A stretch of 20,418 bases of DNA from Segatella copri. Its GTDB lineage: Bacteria; Bacteroidota; Bacteroidia; Bacteroidales; Bacteroidaceae. Location of the stretch: positions 1-20,418 of the forward strand of contig NZ_JAHOEA010000058.1 in NCBI RefSeq assembly GCF_019127135.1, written 5' to 3'. The notes beneath the pieces are model-generated. The model did no database searches. It had not been told where the DNA came from and worked only from the letters and a program-made list of their open reading frames with translations. Position numbers and translations under genes: made by a program. How positions within the stretch are numbered: the stretch's first letter is position 1; each line of letters opens with the position of its first letter. This document shows, one piece after another, positions 1 through 6,626 of the stretch.

Positions 1-90
1 AATTAACGTTAAAAAATACGCTCAAAGCTTGCTCAATTAGAGTAAAACAGGGCGTGTGGGGCTTACTTGCGAAAGTTCAATTTTTTACTT

Positions 91-717
91 TTAAACCTCC
101 TTTTCAGCAAACAGGCCGAAGAGCTCGGCATCTATCAGGTCGGTAACCTTTCGGAAGTCTTCAGGATTCTCTCCGAACTCCAGATTATCACCATCAATGA
201 TGATGAGGCGACCTTTATAATCCTTGATCCAATCCTCATAACGCTTGTTCAAACCCTGGAGGTAATCGATGCGGATGCTCTTCTCGAAATCGCGGCCACG
301 CTTCTCGATATGCTTCACGAGCGTAGGAATGCTGCTCTTGATATATATCATCAGGTCTGGGAGTTTTACCAGACTGATCATCAGATCAAAGAGATCGGTA
401 TAGTTCTTGAAATCCCTGTCGCTCATCATACCGATATCGTGAAGATTAGGCGCAAAGATACGCGCATCCTCAAAGATGGTTCTATCCTGTACGATGGTCT
501 GCTCTGAACGTGAAATCTCCACAACATCATGGAATCGCTTGTTCAGGAAGTAAATCTGAAGATTAAACGACCAACGCTCCATATCCTTGTAATAATCAGC
601 CAGATATGGATTATTATCAACCGGCTCGAAATTAGCTTTCCAGCCATATCTCTTGGCAAGCATCTTGGTTAATGTTGTCTTGCCGCTACCTATATTTCCT
701 GCTATTGCTATATGCAT
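91..717 (-). CDS. Deoxynucleoside kinase (dGK/dAK/dCK family), copy 1
   Basis: Cytoplasmic kinase of 208 aa that would transfer phosphate from ATP to a deoxynucleoside in nucleotide salvage. The P-loop GNIGSGKT is at residues 7-14, the substrate-side EP pair at 31-32, the QDRTIFED segment with the conserved Asp-Arg at 77-84, and an Arg-rich LID (KRGRDFE) at 139-145. Length fits the dNK family (PF01712). There is no signal peptide. It is the second gene of a pair: the upstream paralogue stops 26 nt before this start codon and the gap is almost entirely a low-complexity repeat that abuts the ATG. The base specificity (dA, dG or dC) cannot be read from the sequence. It is unrelated to the polysaccharide locus next door and is probably housekeeping. 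Confidence 0.93.
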   Translation of the reverse strand: MHIAIAGNIGSGKTTLTKMLAKRYGWKANFEPVDNNPYLADYYKDMERWSFNLQIYFLNKRFHDVVEISRSEQTIVQDRTIFEDARIFAPNLHDIGMMSDRDFKNYTDLFDLMISLVKLPDLMIYIKSSIPTLVKHIEKRGRDFEKSIRIDYLQGLNKRYEDWIKDYKGRLIIIDGDNLEFGENPEDFRKVTDLIDAELFGLFAEKEV

Positions 718-746
718 TTTTTTACCTTTTTACTTTTTTACCTTTA
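718..746. repeat. 29-bp low-complexity repeat, copy 1
   Basis: On the minus strand this stretch is TAAAGG followed by (GTAAAAAR) units of 8-bp period. It is identical over 29 bp to 5447-5475. It begins with the stop codon of the upstream kinase and ends next to the ATG of the downstream kinase, so it forms the whole intercistronic gap. Confidence 0.85.
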
Positions 747-1361
747 AGAGAACAGCCCGAAGAGCTTGGCATCTATCTTATCTATGATTTCACCAAACTG
801 CTTGGGATTGTGCTCGAAATCGAGATTATCAACTTCTACGATAAGCACCTTGCCCTTATACTTGTTCATGATGAAATCTTCGTAAAGCTTGTTGATACCT
901 TCCAGATAATCCAGAGGCATCTTCTGCTCATAATCACGGCCGCGCTTCTGGATATTCTTCACGAGGTGAGGAACTGAAGAACGGAGATAAATCATCAGTT
1001 CAGGCATCTCTACCACTTCCATCATCGACTCGAAAAGCTCCATATAAGTCTCGTAGTCGCGCTGGTCCATGTTGCCCATCTTCCGGTTGTTGGCTGCAAA
1101 GACATAGACACCTTCAAAGATGGTGCGGTCCTGGATGACCGTCTCTGTACTGTGCTGGATCTCTAACAGATTCTTGAATCTCTGCTTCAGATAGAATACC
1201 TCCATATTGAGTGCCCATCGCGAGATATCCTTGTAATAGTCATCGATATAGGGGTTTTCAGCCACGGGCTCCAAGTACTGTTTCCATCCATAATGTTTAG
1301 AAAGCATCTTGGTGAGTGTTGTCTTTCCACTACCGATATTTCCTGCTATTGCTATATACAT
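744..1361 (-). CDS. Deoxynucleoside kinase (dGK/dAK/dCK family), copy 2
   Basis: Cytoplasmic deoxynucleoside kinase of 205 aa, paralogous to the kinase immediately downstream. The P-loop GNIGSGKT is at 7-14, EP at 31-32, QDRTIFEG at 77-84 and the LID KRGRDYE at 139-145, all at the same positions as in the neighbour. The two copies differ in the middle (residues about 85-130) and at the C-terminus, as expected for an old duplication with split substrate preference. In other bacteria paired dNKs of this kind form dGK/dAK-type systems, which is an inference here. It is the first gene of the kinase operon, with a consensus Bacteroidota promoter about 60 bp upstream. Confidence 0.93.
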   Translation of the reverse strand: MYIAIAGNIGSGKTTLTKMLSKHYGWKQYLEPVAENPYIDDYYKDISRWALNMEVFYLKQRFKNLLEIQHSTETVIQDRTIFEGVYVFAANNRKMGNMDQRDYETYMELFESMMEVVEMPELMIYLRSSVPHLVKNIQKRGRDYEQKMPLDYLEGINKLYEDFIMNKYKGKVLIVEVDNLDFEHNPKQFGEIIDKIDAKLFGLFS

Positions 1362-1422
1362 TTATTAATACGAATAATTTACAATTTAATAATGAATAAT
1401 GGGGCTGGCGCCGCATTGGCTG

Positions 1423-1454
1423 CAAAAGTACAATAAAAAATCGGGATAAACAAA
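1423..1454 (-). promoter_or_regulatory. Consensus Bacteroidota promoter for the kinase pair
   Basis: On the minus strand a -33 TTTG (plus 1451-1454) is followed by exactly 20 nt and then TACTTTTG (plus 1423-1430), matching the known TTTG-N19/21-TAnnTTTG pattern. The first kinase ATG is 61 bp further on. The -33 box falls in the A/T run that supplies the terminator T-tract of the preceding epimerase operon. Unlike the three PUL promoters, this one has a proper -33 box and no GCAARATA element. Confidence 0.75.
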
Positions 1455-1490
1455 AAAATCCAAGCAAATATATGATTTGCTTGGATTTTT
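1452..1490 (-). terminator. Intrinsic terminator after the epimerase gene
   Basis: Perfect 16-bp inverted repeat: arms 1454-1469 and 1475-1490, with the core tccaagcaaat against atttgcttgga and a 5-nt loop. On the minus strand it is followed by a run of T. It lies 35 nt past the epimerase stop and closes the downstream PUL operon. The symmetry with A- and T-runs on both sides would also let it act on the opposite strand. Confidence 0.85.
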
Positions 1491-1524
1491 GTATTCTATT
1501 CCTGCCTTGCAGGGAATCTGTATG

Positions 1525-2706
1525 TTAATAGTCACGTTCGATGAGTTCGAGACACATACGGGAGTTATGGTAAGGACATTTCCAGAAACCTGCCTTATCA
1601 TCCTCCTTGTTCACCGTACCATCTTCCAGTATAGCCCAGTGCCACTCACCGTTCTTACTATCCAGCAGATGCTTGGCAACATAGTTCCAGCAGGAGATGG
1701 CAACCAGAAGATTCTCTTCGGTACGGAAATACTGATAGAGATCGATATGTCCGATGATGTTCTCGCACTGCACCCACCACTGGCGCTGGAGATCATACTT
1801 ATCTCCATCTTTCCAATGCTCGTAAACCATACTGCCATCCGGACGCAAGCCTTCATCTGCTGCATCGGCTATACGACGGATGATGCGCTCTATCTTATGC
1901 AGCAATACCTTATCGCCCAGAACAAGCGCGGTTTCGTGGAGCAGCCAGGAAGCTTCGATATCATGACCGTAACTCTCAATATTGCGCTTGCCCTCCCACT
2001 CGTCATTGAAGAAGAGGTCGAGATGATAAGTCTCTGTGTTCAGAAGCTTATCGGTGAAGATGTCGAGCAGATTGCGGATGCTCTTCTCCAGTTCCGGAGT
2101 CTTCCATACACGATAAAGATTGGTATATGGCTCGATGATATGCAGATGGGTATTCATCGTACGGGAACCATTTTCATCCTTATCAGAGAGACGCATGTCT
2201 GCAATCGGATTCCACTCACGGGTCAATGCCTCGATATATCCGTTGTTCTCGGCATCAAAGGCATGCTTCTCTATGTCATGATACAGGGAGATGGCGATAT
2301 CCAACGCCTCCTTGTCGCCTGTTGCACGGGCATACTCCGAGAAACCATAGATGGCAAAGCCGATGGCGTAAGTCTGCTTCTTGGTATCGAGCGGATTACC
2401 CTGACAGTCAACACTCCAGTAGATGCCGCCATATTCCCTGTCGAGGAAATAATCGCGCACATAATCCTTGGCACGGGTGGCAGCCTCAAGATACTCCGGC
2501 TTCTTCAAGACACGATAGGCAGCAGAAAACGCCCAGAGGATTCGGGCATTCATCACCGCTCCCTTCTCGGCTTCAGGATGCACCTGGTCGTTGCCGTCTA
2601 CACGTCCATAAAAGCCACCGTTTTCTTCATCTTTCACTTTCGTTAGCCAATAGCTGAGGATATTGTTCTCCAGAACATCCCGCATCGTTTCTTTAAGATT
2701 TTCCAT
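1525..2706 (-). CDS. Cellobiose/mannobiose 2-epimerase (AGE family)
   Basis: Cytoplasmic sugar epimerase of 393 aa in the N-acylglucosamine 2-epimerase superfamily, an (alpha/alpha)6 barrel. Members of this branch interconvert glucose and mannose at the reducing end of beta-1,4-linked disaccharides. In this locus the likely reaction is Man-beta-1,4-Man to Man-beta-1,4-Glc, which supplies the GH130 enzyme. Candidate catalytic histidines are H187/H189 (NTHLH), H248 (YGHD) and H380 (CPYHN), corresponding to the family's conserved His residues. There is no signal peptide. The start has a recognisable AAAGGA-type Shine-Dalgarno, 41 nt after the transporter stop. It is the last gene before a strong terminator. 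Cellobiose as a natural substrate remains possible, since the GH5 half of the fusion enzyme may release gluco-oligosaccharides. Confidence 0.92.
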   Translation of the reverse strand: MENLKETMRDVLENNILSYWLTKVKDEENGGFYGRVDGNDQVHPEAEKGAVMNARILWAFSAAYRVLKKPEYLEAATRAKDYVRDYFLDREYGGIYWSVDCQGNPLDTKKQTYAIGFAIYGFSEYARATGDKEALDIAISLYHDIEKHAFDAENNGYIEALTREWNPIADMRLSDKDENGSRTMNTHLHIIEPYTNLYRVWKTPELEKSIRNLLDIFTDKLLNTETYHLDLFFNDEWEGKRNIESYGHDIEASWLLHETALVLGDKVLLHKIERIIRRIADAADEGLRPDGSMVYEHWKDGDKYDLQRQWWVQCENIIGHIDLYQYFRTEENLLVAISCWNYVAKHLLDSKNGEWHWAILEDGTVNKEDDKAGFWKCPYHNSRMCLELIERDY

Positions 2707-2747
2707 GTTTCCTTTCTTAATAGTGATTATTAGTTATGTTAAAACAG

Positions 2748-4091
2748 TTATTTGCGGATAGGGAACTTCCAAGACAGCACCATCAGCAGGAAGGCGATGA
2801 CGGCTGGGAAGAGAGAGAACAACGACCATACCATCGTAAGCACAGAGTCGGTGACACTGGCTGGATCGATCATCGTATTACCCATCTTATCTGTTATCAT
2901 GTTGGCACCTGCCCAGCCCAGGAAGAGGGCAATGAGAGAACCGGAAATGGCGGTACCAAACTTCTGGCTCATCGTACCGGAAGAGAAGATAAGACCTGTA
3001 GCTGATGTTCCGAAATGCTCGGTATGATAGTCGGCTACATCGGCATACATAGACCACATCAATGGCGAATAGATACCGATACCCATAGAGGTAAGGATAA
3101 CGATAACTATCATCACCCAGATATACGACGGATCCATCGGGATGAAGAAGAAGACAACCGAGAGAACCAGACAGAGTGCTGCAGCCCAGAAGAATGCCAT
3201 GCGCTTGCTGCCTACCAGACGGGTGAACCAAGGAGATACACCACCGAAAATCATACAGGTTACTTCACCAAACGCCATGAAAACGGTATAGTTGATAATC
3301 AGTCCCTCGATGGTTACATTGCCATGCAGACAGTAATCGAACATATAGCCAGCAACGGCATAGCGGAATCCATTGAAGAAGTTGGTGCACACAGCGATGG
3401 CTGTCATATAGAGCCAAGCCTTGTTGTGAACGAGGTCGGCAAACTGATGGAATGAGAACTTCTCAGCGCGCTTCGGCTTCAGACGTTCCTTGGTAAGAAG
3501 TCCGCAAGCCAATGTCATCACAGCAGCAATAATACCGAGCACGGCACCAATGACAGCATACTGATGAGCGGCAGAACCACCTACCATCTTCTGGAGATAA
3601 GGGAAAGAGAGCAGGGTGACGAATCCCATGGCATAAGCACCCACCATACGGAAAGAAGAGAACTGGTTCTTCTCATCATCATCCTCGGTCATCACACCGA
3701 GCAATGAGCCGTAAGGCACATTCACCATGGTATATACCGCCATCATCAGCAGATAGAGGGCGTAAGCATAGATTCGCTTGCCCACAGGACCGAAGTCTGG
3801 TGTATAGAGCAAGAGGGCGAATATCAATCCGAAAGGAATGGCACCATAGATGAGCCAAGGACGGTAGGTACCGAAACGGCTCTGGGTACGGTCGGCAAGA
3901 GTACCCATCAGCGGGTCGGTAACCACATCGAACATGCGGGCTACGAGCATCAGTACTGCCGCATCCGCAAACGAGAGTCCGAAGACATTTGTAAAAAACA
4001 GAGGAAAAGCGATAGACATCACCTTCCATACAATACCACCAGCAGCGGCATCACCCAATGCATAAGCTATTTTTTCTTTTAAACGAGCCAT
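2748..4091 (-). CDS. GPH-family sugar:cation symporter (probable mannobiose/mannoside importer)
   Basis: Inner-membrane transporter of 447 aa with about 12 hydrophobic segments, in the glycoside-pentoside-hexuronide:cation symporter branch of the MFS. The signature lies at residues 51-80 and includes FDVVTDP (54-60) and GTLADRTQSRFGTYRPW (63-79). Equivalent genes sit between the phosphorylase and the epimerase in Bacteroides mannan clusters, so beta-mannobiose is the likely substrate (inference). The start was set at 4091 (MARLKEK). The upstream in-frame ATG at 4142 would add 17 residues encoded mostly by an AT-rich heptad repeat (KFKVQNSKFKVK), which is not a believable N-terminus for this family. 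A hairpin with a T-tract lies in the 174-nt gap before it, so its expression may be lower than that of the preceding genes. Confidence 0.9.
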   Translation of the reverse strand: MARLKEKIAYALGDAAAGGIVWKVMSIAFPLFFTNVFGLSFADAAVLMLVARMFDVVTDPLMGTLADRTQSRFGTYRPWLIYGAIPFGLIFALLLYTPDFGPVGKRIYAYALYLLMMAVYTMVNVPYGSLLGVMTEDDDEKNQFSSFRMVGAYAMGFVTLLSFPYLQKMVGGSAAHQYAVIGAVLGIIAAVMTLACGLLTKERLKPKRAEKFSFHQFADLVHNKAWLYMTAIAVCTNFFNGFRYAVAGYMFDYCLHGNVTIEGLIINYTVFMAFGEVTCMIFGGVSPWFTRLVGSKRMAFFWAAALCLVLSVVFFFIPMDPSYIWVMIVIVILTSMGIGIYSPLMWSMYADVADYHTEHFGTSATGLIFSSGTMSQKFGTAISGSLIALFLGWAGANMITDKMGNTMIDPASVTDSVLTMVWSLFSLFPAVIAFLLMVLSWKFPIRK

Positions 4092-4100
4092 TGTTTTTAC

Positions 4101-4131
4101 TTTGAACTTTGAATTTTGAACTTTAAACTTT
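4101..4131. repeat. Heptad repeat array A upstream of the transporter
   Basis: Plus-strand units tttgaac, tttgaat, tttgaac, tttaaac and a partial ttt give 4.4 copies of a 7-bp unit. The array lies 10 bp upstream of the transporter ATG on the transcribed side. It is open in the transporter frame, which creates the spurious upstream start. Confidence 0.8.
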
Positions 4132-4153
4132 ATGATTAGCAAAAACTATTGAA

Positions 4154-4184
4154 TTCTTCATTCTTCGTTCTTCACTCTTCACTT
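4154..4184. repeat. Heptad repeat array B between phosphorylase and transporter
   Basis: Plus-strand units ttcttca, ttcttcg, ttcttca, ctcttca and a partial ctt: again a 7-bp period but a different unit from array A. It directly follows the terminator-like hairpin in the direction of transcription. Confidence 0.8.
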
Positions 4185-4187
4185 ACT

Positions 4188-4246
4188 AAAAAAGGGATTC
4201 GCCCCTTATCCATATTCAATAATACGGATGAAGAGTACGAATCCCT
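4188..4246 (-). terminator. Terminator-like hairpin between GH130 and the transporter
   Basis: Outer stem 4193-4201 (agggattcg) pairs perfectly with 4238-4246 (cgaatccct). A second inner stem, 4208-4216 with 4221-4229, matches 8 of 9. On the minus strand the structure ends in six T. It lies 20 nt past the phosphorylase stop inside what otherwise reads as one operon, so it may be a partial terminator or an mRNA-end stabiliser. No convincing new promoter follows; the best is an imperfect TAGTTTTTG at plus 4140-4148. Confidence 0.6.
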
Positions 4247-4265
4247 ACAATCTTAATACCTGAAA

Positions 4266-5438
4266 CTATTTACTTAAAGTCTGTTTATTTTTTGCTACCA
4301 AAGCCTTGATCTTCTCTACAGAGAACTGAGTGCGATAATCATCCTTTGGTGTGTTCATGCAGTAGTCTACCAATCGGTCGATGGTAGAAGTTGCCACATG
4401 CATACGGGTATCAGAAGAAGCATAGTAGATAAATACCTTGCCATCCTCATCTGCAATCCAGCCGTTGGCGAAGACTACGTTCATCACATCACCGATATAC
4501 TCAGGACCTTCCGGTACGAGGAGATATCCACCTGGTTCTGCAATCACCTTTGTAGGATCCTCAAGAGAAGTCATGTACATATAGAGCACATAGCGGAGAC
4601 CGCTGGCACAGCCACGAACACCGTGAGCCAGATGCAACCAGCCCTTATCAGTCTTGATAGGATGAGGACCCTCACCGTTCTTCACCTCCTGGATGGTGTG
4701 ATAGTGACGGGCATTGATGATCTTCTCTTCCTTGATTTCGGCATGAGTGATGTCATCAACAAGAGCCCAACCGATACCACCACCAGAACCTGTATCGATG
4801 AAACCATCCTGTGGACGGGTATAGAAAGCATACTTGCCATCAACGAATTCCGGATGGAGAACCACATTGCGCTGCTGGCTCTTGGTCTTCAAATCAGGAA
4901 GACGCTCCCAGTTTACCAGGTCCTTGGTACGGGCGATGGCTGCTGTAGCAGTAGCAGCACTGAGGTCGCCTGGCTGGTCATCATCATGACGCTCAGCACA
5001 GAACACACCATAGATGTAGCCATCCTCATGAGCTGTGAGTCGCATATCATAGATGTTGGTAGCAGGAACAACATCCTCCGGCATGGTGATAGGCTCATCC
5101 CAGAACCGGAAGTTGTCAACACCATTAGGACTCTCTGCTACGGCAAAGAAACTCTTGCGGTCAGCACCCTCTACACGAACAACGAGGAGATACTTACCAT
5201 TCCACTTGATGGCACCGGAATTGAGGGTAGCGTTCATCATGATACGCTGCATGAGATAAGGGTTGCTCTTCTCATCGAAGTCGTAACGCCACTCCAATGG
5301 AGTATGTTCTGCGGTGAGGATTGGGTTCTTATACTTTTCGTAGATACCATTTCCCCACTCTACGGGTTCATTCTTACGGCTCAGCAATTCCTCATGATGA
5401 GCGCGAAGTGCTTTCACTTTGTCTTGAAATGTTGTCAT
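4266..5438 (-). CDS. GH130 beta-1,4-mannosylglucose phosphorylase
   Basis: Cytoplasmic phosphorylase of 390 aa, family GH130 (five-bladed beta-propeller). Expected reaction: 4-O-beta-D-mannosyl-D-glucose + phosphate gives alpha-D-mannose 1-phosphate + D-glucose. The catalytic general acid Asp is D131 in NIYDMRL, the same number as I recall for the B. fragilis enzyme. RYDFDEKSNP (51-60), the Arg in RVEGADR (88-94) and HTIQEVKNGEGPHP (247-260) are further conserved-looking blocks. No signal peptide. The close resemblance to GH130_1, together with the 2-epimerase in the same operon, favours mannosylglucose over mannobiose or mannan oligosaccharides as substrate. The start is 20 nt after the GH26 stop, with the 29-bp repeat covering the junction. 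Confidence 0.94.
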   Translation of the reverse strand: MTTFQDKVKALRAHHEELLSRKNEPVEWGNGIYEKYKNPILTAEHTPLEWRYDFDEKSNPYLMQRIMMNATLNSGAIKWNGKYLLVVRVEGADRKSFFAVAESPNGVDNFRFWDEPITMPEDVVPATNIYDMRLTAHEDGYIYGVFCAERHDDDQPGDLSAATATAAIARTKDLVNWERLPDLKTKSQQRNVVLHPEFVDGKYAFYTRPQDGFIDTGSGGGIGWALVDDITHAEIKEEKIINARHYHTIQEVKNGEGPHPIKTDKGWLHLAHGVRGCASGLRYVLYMYMTSLEDPTKVIAEPGGYLLVPEGPEYIGDVMNVVFANGWIADEDGKVFIYYASSDTRMHVATSTIDRLVDYCMNTPKDDYRTQFSVEKIKALVAKNKQTLSK

Positions 5439-5446
5439 AATATATC

Positions 5447-5475
5447 TTTTTTACCTTTTTACTTTTTTACCTTTA
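5447..5475. repeat. 29-bp low-complexity repeat, copy 2
   Basis: Identical over 29 bp to 718-746. Here it overlaps the end of the GH26 gene, encoding its last residues and stop codon, and reaches to within 8 bp of the GH130 ATG. Confidence 0.85.
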
Positions 5476-6622
5476 CAATGTCTTTGGCGAAGAGGACTTT
5501 CTTTTCCTTCTTGAATGCCTTGAAGTCCTTGACGATATCACCATCGCCGACACCAGGGAGGTAAGCCTCTTCCTGAGGTTTATCCCAGGCATTACGCCAG
5601 AAGAGAACATAACTCAACTGATACTTCTGAAGTACAGGCCAAAGGGTTTGCGTAAACCAGTCCTTCTTGCTGGCGATACCCCGGCAACCCGTTTCGGTGA
5701 GGGCAGGAATCTTGCCCACCTTCTTGGCTGCTTCCATCAGCACATCGAGCGTTGCTGCAAGGTTCTGCTGATAGTTGGCATCGTTGTTATCAAACTCATA
5801 GATATCAACACCCACCATATCCACGTACTTCTCGCCTGGGAATCGCTCCAGGAATTTTTCAACAGTCTTCTCGCTGCCGAGATTAGGTGACCAAGCCCAA
5901 ACGATATTGTTGCACCCTGCTTTAGTAAGCATATCTAGGGTTTTTACGTATAGTTGGTTGTATTGTACAGGTGTGCAACTGTTTACGCCCCACCAGAACC
6001 ATCCGCCATTCATTTCATGCCATGGTCGGAAGATGACAGGAACCAGTTTACCATCGTTTGTCTTCAAAGAAAGGATGAAATCGGAAACCTTCTTGAGCCA
6101 TCCATCGAACTTCTGTTGCTGGGCGCCTCCATCCAGGACAGCAGCTACGGCATCACCTTTCGGATCCCAGGCATTCTCACCAGTAACCGGATTCCAAGGA
6201 TGCCAGCTCAATGTAACGATGCCTCCTCTCTCATTTTGGGCAATGATTTCCTTTCGCATACGATCGAAAGACACGCCATCGAGGTTTTCCTTGCTGTCCA
6301 ACTCTATTTTTCCAAGATCGAAGCCCATCACAGCAGGATAATCACCTGTAGTGAGGAGCACATCGCTCTTTCCTTCATCCCATTTCCAAGTGGTACCATA
6401 CATCGGATCATCCTGATGTCCGAGCATGATTCCCTTGTTCAGTAATTTCTGCAGTCTGACCTTCAGTTGCTCTGCCGGAGTATTGCAACATTGCTTTTTA
6501 CCCTTGCAGCAGGAAGTATTAGCTGTCTGGACTGATGCGCCCGTAACGCCATCAACCTGTGCCATTGCTCCTTGCATCGCCATGAGGCAAGCAGCACCAA
6601 TCAAAATTCTTTTTCCTATCAT
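5459..6622 (-). CDS. GH26 beta-mannanase, probably periplasmic mannobiose-releasing
   Basis: Retaining beta-mannanase of 387 aa. A type I signal peptide (residues 1-21, cleavage after AMA) directs export; no lipobox. The GH26 domain covers about 50-370. The acid/base is E203 in FRPWHE and the nucleophile E310 in ALTETG. Additional family landmarks are GHQDD (68-72), WHPWNP (140-145) and WFWWG (208-212). Its overall form resembles the single-domain B. ovatus and B. fragilis Man26A enzymes, the former a periplasmic mannobiohydrolase, so mannobiose release is the likely role (inference). An unusual short segment at 37-46 contains two CC pairs (C38, C39, C45, C46). It starts 4 nt after the esterase stop. 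It is clearly different from the other two GH26 modules in the window. Confidence 0.93.
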   Translation of the reverse strand: MIGKRILIGAACLMAMQGAMAQVDGVTGASVQTANTSCCKGKKQCCNTPAEQLKVRLQKLLNKGIMLGHQDDPMYGTTWKWDEGKSDVLLTTGDYPAVMGFDLGKIELDSKENLDGVSFDRMRKEIIAQNERGGIVTLSWHPWNPVTGENAWDPKGDAVAAVLDGGAQQQKFDGWLKKVSDFILSLKTNDGKLVPVIFRPWHEMNGGWFWWGVNSCTPVQYNQLYVKTLDMLTKAGCNNIVWAWSPNLGSEKTVEKFLERFPGEKYVDMVGVDIYEFDNNDANYQQNLAATLDVLMEAAKKVGKIPALTETGCRGIASKKDWFTQTLWPVLQKYQLSYVLFWRNAWDKPQEEAYLPGVGDGDIVKDFKAFKKEKKVLFAKDIVKVKK

Positions 6623-6626
6623 ATAT

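Noticed and set aside
1..90. Possible terminator or RNA gene at the left edge
   Set aside because: Only short, weak self-complementarity (around aaagctt) and T-rich stretches; no convincing stem followed by a T-run could be made, and no tRNA-like fold was seen.
1477..2646. Long plus-strand open frame (389 codons) opposite the epimerase
   Set aside because: It is fully antisense to a gene with clear family motifs, has no signal or domain pattern and no promoter; it results from the codon use of the real gene.
4092..4142. Upstream in-frame start adding 17 residues to the transporter
   Set aside because: The extension is a translated heptad repeat (KFKVQNSKFKVK), and GPH transporters normally begin close to the MARLKEK-type start.
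4398..5564. Long plus-strand open frame (388 codons) opposite GH130
   Set aside because: Antisense to the phosphorylase with all its conserved motifs; the reading shows no recognisable domain.
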